A stretch of 64,000 bases of DNA from Phlebiopsis flavidoalba (taxonomy: Eukaryota; Basidiomycota; Agaricomycetes; Polyporales; Phanerochaetaceae), in contig JAOCPU010000046.1 in the NCBI GenBank assembly GCA_035772785.1, positions 1-64,000 of the forward strand, in the 5' to 3' direction. A program made the translations under genes and the position numbers. Under the pieces are notes generated by a model. That model searched no databases and was not told the DNA's origin. It worked only from the letters and a program-made list of their open reading frames with translations. Positions 1 to 11,276 of the stretch are shown here, in pieces; position 1 is the stretch's first letter; the number at the start of each line of letters is the position of its first letter.

Positions 1-2640
1 GCCCGTCTGCGTTGTTGAGCACAGACGACCCCTCGCCTGCCTCCTGCCACAACCGGCGTCCGGCAAAATAAGCGGTTTAGAACATGTTATATATTACATC
101 AAGGATACCCCCAGGGTCTCAAGGGTTTTAGAATCCTGATCCCTACCCTTATCACCCCCAGGTATCCCTATCCCTGACCCTTACGGGTTACCCTTACCTC
201 TGTCCTTTACTAGTGCTAAATAGCTTTTAAATCACTTTCTGCATCATATATGACACTGTTGAATATGAATAGCATGAATTTATAGTGATACTTGTTCATT
301 TTCTAAGTGCTTCATACTCAATAACCCTTGTACCCTTACTAATCCTTACCTTTAGGCAAAGGTAAGAGCTTTGGAGGGTAAGAGTAAGAATTAGGCCATA
401 CGGAGATAGAGAGTTAAACCTTTGCTCTTCACTATGTTCCCATTTATCATCCACATCTATTCTTTTAAGAAAAACCAAATTATATACTATCAGTTTTATG
501 GATACCTCTTCGATTTGGAGTACGACGGCTGTGCATATAAAATAATATCTGCTCTATTTGGTGGACTTGTTGCCACTGCAGTAAGTCTCACAGCTTCTCT
601 CAAAATTTGTGTCCCACAATATCTAATACAGCATTTCAGATTTACCGCGTGCCTTTCCGACTAACTGTTTGACGTAATTGCTGAGTTTCATGTCCACAGC
701 CTATTTACCCAACCTATAGACAAAACATGGGTATTCTCAAGGAATTCGAGACACCAACATGCACGCCTATGCCACACTCTTGAGGACTCTATTCAAGCAA
801 TCTACGTTGAGTAATATTCTCTAGTTTAAATTATGGTATTGATACATTCACAGCTATGGTCCCTTGTACTCTCTGGAATAAATTGGACGAAGGAGAAGCA
901 ATTCCATACCTCAAGATAGATGCTATAGAATGTGACTTGCATGATAGTGAAGAAGAAAGCTGAAAACATCACATTTTTTTCATTTGGGCTCTGATATACA
1001 TATCTTATCACACACTAACTACTAATTCAAATAGCCTAATGCAGTAGTATAGAGCTTGCTAATTATCATATTGAGCTGTTAATCAAATTTACAAGTGTGA
1101 ATTAAAAAGCATTGATTTCTAAATTACTTATGAAGAAATTGAACATTACTCAAAAACTCCCTATGAATGTGCTTTCAATACAAATTAGTGCTTGAACACT
1201 GTTTACAGTAAAGAAACCACCATTTAATAAAATATTAGCCCTAATTACTTACTGCTAACATATATACCTACTCCCAGTATTCTACCTCTGTGCAATGAAA
1301 AATTACCAAATTACCACTGTGGAACAAAATTTCCCAGGGAAAATCAAATGACTTTCTCCAAAATTGAGTAATTGGGTAATTGGATAATTGAGGTTATTTC
1401 CCATTCAACAGTGATAATTGAGTATATTGTGGGAGATCTTTGGTAATTACCAATAGAGGTATTTCCTAATATGGCTCATATCTAAATGAAGAGATATATT
1501 TGTAGCTTTCCTAAGCTCTAAATTTAATAATATTATTAAGATTTTTCCATATCTTTGTTACTCACACTTTATTCATAGTGTTTTATACTTCCCCTTTTAG
1601 CAATACATACAGGTGAGCAAGGGTTTCCATGATATCTTGTGCCTATTTTGGATTTTAGTTATTTTGTATAATGCTAGTATATTTTGATAAGCCCAAAATG
1701 TAAATATAAATAGGTTGCAAAGTAATTAAATTGAAATAAAGTTATTTTCAACGAAATAGGCTATTAATTGTAATTAAATAAATATCCAAATAATAACTTA
1801 ATAACAACTTATTCTAGTTTAATAAAAAGTATAATTAGAATAGACATAATAGCTTTAAAACAATATAAATAAGCAAAGATATATGAAAATAATAATTAGC
1901 TAATAATGCATATAATCCTTAAAATGTTCAGAGAATCAATATAAAAAAAAGAAAAGATAACTAACAGGCATATAAAAAACTATTACTGAGTTTTTCTAAT
2001 GAAACTAAATATTATATATAATATTAGTTTTGTAAAAATATGATAATAATATTTTCATAGCTTATGGCAAAATAGGGAATTTGTTTAAAAAAAACATCTT
2101 TGGCACTTCTATCTAATATAGTTTGAAGGAAATAGCAACAGACTTGTAGAAATTTAACAAAAAAAGACTAAATAATAAAGTCATAGCATAGCAATAATCC
2201 AAGGATAGAAAATATAGAAGTCATTAATAATCTAAGAGTATATCAGTATTTATGATTTACTGAATTTCTTTCAATATAAATACTCTTCATTTAATTCTTA
2301 CATACTCAATTGCTATTTGAAGCAAAATACAGTTAAGCTCAAGAAAGCAAGTAATAAATACTAACATTGATTTTTTAACTACTAGAATAGATTTTCCATT
2401 TTATCCAAATTCTAAATCTTTATTTCTAATTTTATATTGCATGGATAAATATTTATATAGCATATTTCTTCATTACACAAGCAAAAAGTGTAATAAGTGG
2501 ATCAAGTGATTTTGTCTATCTGCAACGCAATTGCTACATTTGTGCAATCAAGGCTTTTGGAACTCTGTAATTTACAAGCAATTTCAAGAGCTTTCACTAG
2601 CACTTAAGCCCTGAATTGTATCACATATCTGATTTCATCA
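1..2640. other. AT-rich gene-free block
   Basis: After about 70 ordinary bases the sequence becomes strongly AT-rich, with poly-A/T runs and many stops in all frames. It has no ORF with a recognisable motif. Between 100 and 400 there are degenerate runs built on CCCTTACC/GGGTAAG-like units. No protein, rRNA or tRNA homology could be seen. It is probably a mutated transposable-element relic or other heterochromatic DNA; which one cannot be decided from sequence alone. Confidence 0.7.
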
Positions 2641-3127
2641 CAATGTGAGTACCAGTTATGCAACTGCCCTCAAGAGGCCAATAAAGCCTCCACAGAATAA
2701 GACACCTATGGCCCAATGGTTGGTGTACAACTATTGCTCTTTGGGCTCCCACACATGATACAGTACTAAATAGTTGTTTGACTTTAGGTCTCTTAGTGTC
2801 TCAGTCTTGGGCTTAATTTTGTCGTACGCGATGAATGGGCCCCCTCGCAGCTTTGAGTTTTCCATGGTGTGGTCTCATGTGTCAGTCCCAAGTAATGCAC
2901 TATATCCAGACCTATGCAATTGCTTTATGTGGTCAGCCGCGCCTCTGTCGTCGCCTTGGGGACTGCCATGTAATCATGGTAGCAACCTATCCGTTTTGTT
3001 ATCATCCATGATAAGTATATGAGTCACCCACACCCTTCACTTGCTCGTCCTCAACAAGCAGGCTTGTCGTGGTCAAATAGGACACTTCAACAGCGCTGAG
3101 TGTCCACATATGGATTGGTCTCACAAG
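2641..3127. other. Transition zone without recognised gene
   Basis: Base composition rises from AT-rich to ordinary here. Short open frames exist on both strands, but none shows a domain, intron pattern or homology I can recognise. It lies directly downstream of the PNP stop codon, so part of it is probably that gene's 3' flank. Confidence 0.5.
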
Positions 3128-4427
3128 TTACGCATCGCTCCCTAGCCTCTGAACAACGCGTGCAACAAGCTGGCGCATGACTTCGGCCTTTTCACGGCCA
3201 ACCTGGAGAACCTCCTCATGCGAGAGACCACTTCCTGGAGTTTCTTCTCTCGTGCCACGCCCAAAATCTACCATCGAATTCAGCACGGAGCACTTCTTCC
3301 GGACAGACATGGAGCTCACCTCATCAAGCACCTCCTGACCGACAAATCCGTCACTCGATTTTGCCGCCAAGATCAACCTACAGCGATTTGGTCACGAGTG
3401 AGAGCACCACAACCTCAACGCCCTCCTCCCTTGCGGCGAGTACTTCCGGCACTGTGCTCATGCCGACAACATCGGCGCACCCTGTGAACACGAAGGAAAC
3501 GGCCTTCGGCAAGGGGTCTCATATGTCGGACCGCTGACGTAGGCGTACGTGCACCTCGTGGACGGGAATGTGAGGGGTGCTGCTATCTGCACAACGGTAG
3601 ATCAGATACGCGAAAATTCTGAGACAGAGGCGACCGTACCTCCGATCGTACCAAACACACCCTCCTTACCAAGGTCATAGGCAGCCCGAAGTACGACCCT
3701 ACGGACGCGCCTGCTATACGCGTCGCTGAGTGGGGACAAAGCGCGGATAGTCAGGCGCGAGTGTCGGCCCAAAGAGAGCGTTGAGTGGGCCGGCGAGATT
3801 GGGTATCGCAAGATGATCCGCGATGAGAACGACTATAGTTGTAGTTGTGTTTAATGTCGGTTGTTCAGATGTTATGTTATCTTGAGGACGTACTACTGCG
3901 ATCCGAACAGAATACGAATGGATCAGTCCACCCGCCGCATTTGTCGACTTTTTATGCGTCAGCCAGACGGATCTGTGGAAAACCGCAGGGAGTAGTACGC
4001 ACGTAATAAGCTCCTTCACACCGAGCTTCGTCTAGGAGGGCGTATGGGGTACACGACCGTGCTGGGAGCGGGTGCCCCTCGTAGGGGTGGAACTATGATA
4101 CAGCGGTCTTTGAGTACTGAAGCACAGAGGCAAGATGGAACATACTCGTCCGAGCATAGCAACAACGGGCACTCCGGCCCCCTCACCCACTAAAGCCCAA
4201 AGTTGCAAGCGCACTGCGATTTGTCCTTGAACGGTATGTTCTTGCCGAATCCAGGAATGTGTTCGGTATGGGACCTCGACGCCATCGCGCAGGCTCGCAG
4301 CGAGGGTGCTGAGGTCACGGAGCCACATACGATGCCAACGCTCGTGGTTTCAGAAGATGAGGCGGAAGGAAACTCGCTTAGTACATCAAGTGCCGCTGCG
4401 AATGGAGGAACAGTCAGACGAAGACAT
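3128..4427 (-). CDS. PNP1: purine nucleoside phosphorylase
   Basis: PNP cleaves purine nucleosides with phosphate to the free base and ribose-1-phosphate in cytosolic purine salvage. Recognisable segments in order are VGIVCGS (phosphate-binding loop), SLRDGVEVPY, HIPGFGK, VPVVAMLGR then FHPYEGHP across an intron, LGVKELIT, TNAAGGL, IADHLAIPNLAG, TYAYVSGPTYET, GADVVGMSTVPEV with a Cys in place of the first Gly, and SHEEVL near the C-terminus. These follow the order of the trimeric PNP family (about 290 residues). The start at 4427 gives a short leader before VGIVCGS. The frame is broken several times by extra bases, for example an extra A before LGVKEL and an extra T after the YETP codons, while residues stay conserved. 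An intron with GTATGT...TCATAG ends separates MLGR from FHPY. The alternative, MTA phosphorylase, is less likely given the GMSTVPE and TNAAGG context. Confidence 0.85.
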
Positions 4428-4985
4428 CGTGGACGCCAGGTGAGCAAGCCAAAATCGCTGGCATCTTACGGCCTCGGCGAAGCCCCTCGGGCACGCTGCG
4501 GGCGCGGCAAGCGCTAGTGTGTTCATCCCGCTTTTGAGGCAGTCGACCACGATGGCGCAACAAGAACGAGCAAGCAAAGTCGAGACGGCGGCGAACGGTC
4601 CGTGCGCTGTGAAGTCGAATAAGGGGCGGAGCAACTCTCTCGTATATCCCTCCATCAGGAACGTGACCCACGTTTCTCACCACCCTCGGACTCTTCCCGA
4701 CCTCGACCTCGACCTCGACGGTAGCTTCGGTCGACTCCTGAACCTCCCCTCGGACATTACCCTTACGCGACCCATTGCATGGCCTCTCAAGGGGTGCGAT
4801 GAGACGGTAGAGAGCGTGCGGGCGAAGAAGAGACACCAAGAGCTCTACCATGGCAGTCGGCACACAGTACTCCCGCCCTCGAATCACACTACATGCCGCA
4901 GCTCTAGTCGCTAACTGGATACAAAGAATAAGAGGCTACATGATACAATGAAGAGCGCACACGTATTTCTCTAACAGAATAACAT
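4428..4985. other. Intergenic, no gene seen
   Basis: This is the space between the 5' end of PNP and the 3' end of the HECT ligase gene, both on the minus strand. It should contain the HECT 3' UTR and the PNP promoter. A short GACCTC tandem run lies near 4698-4722. Open frames here show no domain I recognise. Confidence 0.5.
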
Positions 4986-7900
4986 TCATGAAAGATCGAA
5001 AACCAGCATTCGACTGGATTGCCTGGAGGAGCTTTTTCCCCCGCAGCGCCCCTTTCCGACGTGTATCGCGGCAAACTGAAACGAATCTACTTAAGCAGCT
5101 CTCTTTGCTGAGACGAGTGTGATACATACCTTGAGAAGATTGGACGCATGTACTCGCCGTAGGCAGACGCGCTTTCGTCAGAGCCGAGCGTCGCGTATCG
5201 CAAAGTTCGGCACCAGTTCCTTGAATCCTCTGCGCCACATGTGAGCATGCGTTATGACGAGTCGAAGAGCACGACCGCTTTACAGAAGGTGGCTAGGGCG
5301 ACTGCAGCTCGTCGCGAATCGTAAAAGCGCACGGGGGGGGGCGTTGATCTTGACTGAAGGTGTTGACCACCTACGCGCGAGTCGTGAATGTAGCGCATTG
5401 AAATTTACCCGGTCGAACTTACACCGCCAGAACATTTGGATAGTTGATTCCTGGTCATTGAACAGTCCACCGTATTGTGTATACCGCCGTAAGTCTCCAA
5501 ATCGATCGGCGAGTTGGCACCACCAACAAGCAATCTGGAGTTCTTGATGGTTAATACATCCTATCAGATGGTCAGATACATGGGAATGAATCATATACCA
5601 GATAAATCGAGATACCTAAGCCATTTGGGGTCGATCATATCCGAGAGACCCTCGAAGGAATGCATCAGACTGTTTCTTAATCTGTCTGTTCAGGTCGGTA
5701 ATTTGATACCAGGTAGATGTACTGCAGCCGGTCTCTCCTTTGTCACAGGTATTTGGTCTCCATTTGGCAACGAGAGGGAACCTATGTTCGTAGTGACGCC
5801 GAACTCTGGACCCAGGTCTAATTGAGTGTTCCTATGTGCAAGCTGCGCCACTAAACGTACCTTCGCGGTGGCCACTGCAAAGGTCAGCGCGAGGGTCTTC
5901 CCCAAGTTTCCAGTGTAATGTTTGAGGAAGATGAGCCCCTGTATAGCTCAGGGTCTAGAGACGAAAGGTCGTCGAGGAAACTCTGTTTGCCCAGCCACTA
6001 AAAGCCAACGCTCAGGGTCAGTAGAGACCAAAAGAAACACACGCGTGAATACCTTGGCCAAGAAGAACCCCGCAAAAGCTACGTCGACAAGGATACCCTC
6101 ATACAGCGCTTTGCCTAATATGCGCCCAACGAAGCGATACCATGCCAGACTCATGGCTGCGGAAAAATCAGTAAGGCTACCTCTGTCAGGAGTCATTAAT
6201 ACGTACTTTCGGTTCGCGTACGAATGTGGTGTTCGGATATAGCTCGTTCTTCTTGTTCGCGAGGCCACAAGCCACGATCCGTGTCGAATACCTCCTTGCA
6301 CAGCTCTGTTAGGAATTCCTTGAAGACACCACCTCCATCTATACCTGCTCTGGAAACCCCATTCAGTTACATCGCTGCAATAGCACATGGTTACTTACTC
6401 TTCCTGCCCCCACTGATCCACGAAAGTAATTGCGATGGACCCTTTCAAATCGACGTCGCCCGAGCTTGTTGAATCCATCTTCGGCTATCCTCCCGCGGCG
6501 CACGACTACGCGTGTTTGGCGCATTCCAACCACGACCTCGCAGATGGGTATCCGCGATTCGAGGCATCGTTGTGGATGAAACTCCGGAAGATCGAAAACG
6601 CGCACGTCGAATGGAATTGCGAATGGGATATTGTTCAATACCCCGAGCCGTGGCGAGATCGATCGACGCTAATCTGCCGTGTTTCGATAGTGTCCGCCCC
6701 TGCTCCTCGGGCGCGGCAAGTTTGGACTCTTCGAAGCTAGAGAAAGATCAGGAAAAGTGACGGGGCGGGAGAGAGTGGGGAAGCATACATTGCGGCTTCA
6801 AACGAACGGGCCAATGTCGAGATTCCGAGGTCATAAGCCAATAGTCTGGGGGAATGAATGGCCTGCCGTGAACTGAGAGACAGAATCAGAAAACCTCTAA
6901 GTCCACTGAGAGCAATTGTCCACCCACTCTCGAGCATGGATAGCCTGCAGAAGTTTCGTTATTCTCTCTCGGCGGGCCGCTTCGAGCTTAAGATTCGGCA
7001 TCCCTGGGACGGTCACTTCCGTGTGCGGATCCTCAACCCGCCAGTACAGATGGAAGGCGATGTCGAGTAGCTGGCGAGAAAGAACGCTTTTATCTCGTCG
7101 AGGTTGAGTGGGTTCCGCGCGACGACGGTAGTCGAAACAGCAGTCGAAGTGAGGGCAGCAGAGGTAAGGGTGGCTGGGGAGGACGAGAAAAACTCATCGT
7201 CGCCCATTGGTAAGGAGTGCTTGACATTGTAAAGGTCGACAAGGAAGAGAAAGGGCTGGCCAGTGTGAGGCTTCGTATCATCTGTAGAATAGATCAGTTA
7301 CACTTATTCGAATACGAATGTCTATTCATATACCTAGTTAATTGATCCAATGTTATTCACGCGACCCAAAGGCGAGGCTCTGATGTATCCACGGTACAGC
7401 TCTCTTACGAGCCCACCTCCGCTCCATGCAACAACGTTGCCCATGATTTTGTCGCGCCTGCTGGGGCCATATAGTCGAGAGGGCATGCAGCCAGGCAGCA
7501 AGTTTCCTTCGAGAGAACAGCGCAGTACGAAGAGTTGTATCTGTTGGATTTGTGGGTCGCCCGAAAGAAGGGGTATTGATATGGGCCTGGGACGGCAGCG
7601 TCCTGGGAGGCGGCCGCCTTCGTCTTGCCGTCAAGCTTTGGTAAGGTCCGCCGTGAAGCAAACGATGTAACAACCTCAACAAGAGGGCGCGTTGTCCACG
7701 TCGGAGTCATCACCATCCGCCCAAGAAGGCTTCTGACTGTTCGTTGCGTTCTGGCGGCTCGAGGGCATGTATTGGGAGGGACTTCATAGTCTCCGCGGTA
7801 AGGTGGAGATATGCTGCTAGTGCAGGGAACGGGTAAGAGTCGTGTAGCGAACTGGTGCGAAAGCAGTCAAGTTGGAGAGCAGGTTGACTCGGGCTTCGTC

Positions 7901-8930
7901 AGATATGATGTTGGATTGTATGCGAGGAACTGAGCCAGAGTCAAGGTGTTTGCAGTGGGATGCGAGGCGCGAGGAATGTAAGCGAAGCGGTAGTGGCAGG
8001 CGATTGGGTAGAAGAGACAAAGTGATTATGTGGGAAAAACAGGTCTTCTATACAGGTACGATATAGGATTGCGCAGGCGGTCGAAAGCATTGAACGGAAG
8101 CATGGCCAAATTCACGAGGACTGGAAGTGCAGGGGAGGCTTTTGACTGGTATGGGCTAGAAGCAGATGTCTCGGTAGGGGTCGGTATGAAAGGCGAGATG
8201 TACGCACGATTCGAGAGATACCGCGTCCCAGCAGCGAGTAGTAACCATGACCCAGGAGATACCTTAGTATAGTGATATTCAATCCCAAAGGCCTCGATGG
8301 TGCCTGAGGGGATAACAAGGTTTCCACGACTCTCAGTTGCGGTTCGGCGTCAGGTAATCTGAACAAGAGGTCAACATATGTGGGGGACATGAAAGTAGAT
8401 TACAGCGTACAGGACGACGCGCTGTGTGTGGCTGATGCAAAAGGAGCAGTGAGAGGACCTTGCGAAGTGAGACGGACCAGGCTGGGGGTCGGACATGAGC
8501 CTGGGCTAGCAAGACTATCATAAGACAAAATCAGAGCAAGAGACTATGAATGAAGGTCAGCGCGAACTCGCACCGGCATTATCCAGGAGCATTACCTTTG
8601 CCCACTGGGTAAGTAATGCTTCATCTTTGCCCATTAGCACTAAGCATCTCAATCCGGTGATCGGTTCACAATGTTTTCTGCTCGCATGTCTGGCGTAGCT
8701 CTACCCTCACGTTGCCGTGCATGCCTCCGACCTCGCCATCGAGGGACTCGCCAACCAGCTCTGAATACGCGTCGCATTCTCCTCCTTCCTCCTTTGCTCA
8801 TTTCTCTGATGACAGGGCGCTCCCTAGCATCTTGCAGGATCGATGCATGGCTTGCAGCTGTTGTGTGCCCGCCCAAATTGATTTCGCGCCTGCGTTTACT
8901 AGGACCATCGCCGAACAGTGGGAAATCCAT
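4986..8930 (-). CDS. HUL5: HECT-type E3 ubiquitin ligase, Hul5/UBE3C-like
   Basis: This E3 transfers ubiquitin from E2 through a catalytic cysteine thioester; Hul5/UBE3C works with the proteasome on misfolded proteins. The N-terminus starts MDFPLFGDGPSKRRREINLG at 8930, the basic leader typical of this family, followed by a basic, IQ-like region. Middle segments include GDDEFFS and RNPLNLDEIKAF. The HECT lobe begins with NNIPFAIPFDVRV and RIAEDGFNKLG, then GIDGGGVFKEF, RFVGRILGKALYEGILVD, LALTFAV, GDQIPVT, DLRRYTQYGGL, RALLRFATSCSRP and LPTASTC. The catalytic Cys codon is at 5146-5148. The end reads KLLQAIQSNAGFDLS-stop once an extra base in the A-run at 4999-5002 is ignored. Introns of about 50 bp split LTFAV from the next exon and PHSYA from SLAWY. 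There are multiple single-base insertions, but all key residues are intact. Length fits the family (roughly 1,050-1,150 residues). Confidence 0.88.
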
Positions 8931-10358
8931 GGCGAGAGATTCTAAGCCTGTGCGAAAGAGGAGGTTCTGGTGAGGGCTATCTCATGGATTCGGGAGTGCA
9001 GGTGATTCGAGGGATAGAATGAGTTGGTGGGTAGTGGGTGGGAAAATCGCGAAAGGAGAGGAAATCGAGGACGCCGGACGGTGTGCAAGCGGCTTGGTCA
9101 CTTGCGTCAGCGTGCGCGACGCGGTCCTGAGCAAGCGCCCAATTACAGCTACGCGAAATGCCGATATCCTCGCACGAGCCGTCACCCTGAACAGGCCCTG
9201 GCCCGGGCCCACAGGCCACACTGCGACGCGCTGAGATCTAGCTTGTCCGACCGCGGGAGTAAAAGTGTGCTGTGCCTGTCTTCCCGCTCTCCCTGTATCC
9301 ACTTGAGTTTACTCTCTACACGAAAGAAATACGGTAGCGAACAGCTAGCTGCAAGGGAGTAATTGTTATGGCTCTACGAGCTTAAAACATCGCGTAAAAT
9401 GCACTACTGCATAGTCTTACACATCTGAACGTTGAACACCCGGGTGGTGCCAAACCACAGAGTACTAGTTATTACTATTCACGTTTCTAGTTTGAGCTGA
9501 TTGGTGCGCGCGCCGCCTTGCGCGATTGAATGCGGAAGTTTGCTGCCTTTGTGGCAAATTGATAGCGTATCTCTTCATCTGCGGCCGTCAATGCTCATTA
9601 CCTGCTTACGGATTTCGGAATACACCAGTCACGCCTATGTGACTATCCTGTATCAATATTCATGATCATAGGAGTTATCCGCAACCCCAAAAAAATCCCG
9701 AAACATAGCGATACGAAGCTATGGCCAAAGACTAATAATAATACTACCCCTCAAAGTCTAACATACTTCGCTGCCCTCGAAGTTTCGAGCAGCTGGATCG
9801 TACATAAACAAACAATCGCTCACGTCGCGTGTCAGGCCATTTGACACCCAGCAAAAGATATCCCACATCCGTTTGCGTCTGTAGATCAACTTGCTCATTC
9901 TGCTCTGATTTGTGCTTCAACGCTCAAAGTAGTCCGCGTCTTGGGCAACTCGGCAATCTGGCAAGGATGGATGGAACTCGGCATTCAGGTATTCAGCCTC
10001 GTCGTCGTCGTGTACTTGGTCCGAGTAAGAACCATGTCAGAGATGTGTGCTTCGAGTGAAGGTAAGCACATCGAGCGTCTTCCAGGGGAATGCGGTGAGA
10101 GAGAACGAAAAACGTCACATCGGGAGAAACGGAGATGAGGAGAACGGCGGAGGTCTCTGATGGGTGAAAGATGAAACCCGATGACACAAATGGCCGGGTA
10201 AGAGGAGACAAAAGCAAGCTCGTGTATAGGAATAGTGAGCGACCGTATTGCTATTTCCGTGCGATAGAGACGAAATGTGGTGATACATTGATCTGGACGA
10301 AATTATATGCGTGAGGCGCGGAGCCCTATCGTTGAGAGAGCGAGAGAGGCTACCTTCG
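8931..10358. other. Intergenic region upstream of HUL5
   Basis: Holds the presumed HUL5 promoter. 9300-9830 is moderately AT-rich with no coding signal. Frames between 9940 and 10358 may include the 3' part of the neighbouring F-box-like gene, but I cannot place its stop codon with certainty. No RNA gene or repeat was recognised. Confidence 0.45.
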
Positions 10359-11276
10359 TCAGGCTGGACCTGGAGGCTCTTGTCTTTGAAACATCGCCGT
10401 TCGATACTTCTGCGCCCATTCAGATCGAACATCTTGCATATTTGCACCATTGCCAGTCCACATCTTGTGGAACATTACGCTCCTCCGACCCATTCTCGGG
10501 CAAACCTGAACATGTAGGCGCATAGTGCCCGCGGGCAGAAACATCCATGCCAATATGGCCATCGCTCTTGGCATTCCCCCGTAGCGCATACCCTCTTCAA
10601 AGGATCGAAAGTCTGCCTGCATTGTGGGGCAGCATCCGTGGGTGGCGATATTCCATGACACGCGGTACAGCTGCACTTCTTCGAGCTGCGTCCAGAGAGC
10701 ACGAGCATGCGAATCAACGTGCGCCCGCTGAGTGGAAATCGATAGGTCTCGGAGTTGGGAGTTCGTGTGAGAGGAATCGTATTTGTGACTCCAGATGGTG
10801 ACGCACGAAAGCGCATGGTAACGATGGGACCGGAAGAGTAGACAAACCATCTATTTCCCCGTCCTGGTGCGTTGATTTTGCATAGGCGTATAAACGATGC
10901 GACACAGAGAACGTTTGCCAATGCGGACACAAAGAGCGATTGCCCCCCCCCCCCCCCCCCAAGACACTCGGGGTTAGGAGGTAGTACTCCACACCGTTTG
11001 TTTGAAATGACTGACGGCCTGAGCATGCATTCACGGAAGCCACAGCTTTGAGGTCGTTAGAGTGTAAAAATTGGGTATATAAAACGCTGGGGTCATCGGG
11101 GTTCGTTGCCTGTCCACGAGAATGATGCGGTGGTAGCAGATGAAGGGGACATGGCAAGCTGGTAAAGTGGCACCCAAAGTTTTGTCACAACGATGGAAAG
11201 GCCCTAGGATAAGATCCAGCTTTAACCTTTGAGCGCTCGGATTCATCTCGACAGAGGGTAAGTTATGCTGGTCCAC
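10359..11276 (-). CDS. F-box/LRR-like protein (copy FB1), fragmented
   Basis: The reading is split over at least three frames. Recognisable segments are ICYHRIILVDRQ, PSVLYTQFLHSNDLKAVA, LEEVQLYRVSW and a C-terminal MFD..KYRTAMFQRQ. The last two match VQLYRVSW and ENYGTAVFQKQ in the plus-strand gene at 27.6-29 kb, so the two are paralogues. Agaricomycete genomes carry many such genes with a degenerate F-box followed by LRR-like repeats, thought to be substrate adaptors of SCF ubiquitin ligases. I did not find a clear F-box in this copy. An 18-C homopolymer lies inside the span at 10943-10960. It may be a pseudogene or a gene broken by sequence errors. Confidence 0.5.
10943..10960. repeat. Poly(C) run, 18 bases
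   Basis: An uninterrupted run of 18 C on the plus strand inside the FB1 gene span; read on the minus strand it would be poly-glycine or lie in an intron. Runs of this length are commonly miscounted, so it is one likely source of frame uncertainty. Confidence 0.95.

Noticed and set aside
100..400. Telomere repeat array (CCCTAA-like)
   Set aside because: Units are irregular CCCTTACC/GGTATCCC variants without a fixed period or chromosome end.
1..2640. Mitochondrial DNA insert
   Set aside because: The AT content would fit, but no mitochondrial protein, tRNA or rRNA segment could be recognised.
4702..4722. Short GACCTC tandem run as a CRISPR or regulatory array
   Set aside because: Only three to four 6-bp units without spacers; a simple microsatellite in an intergenic region of a eukaryote.
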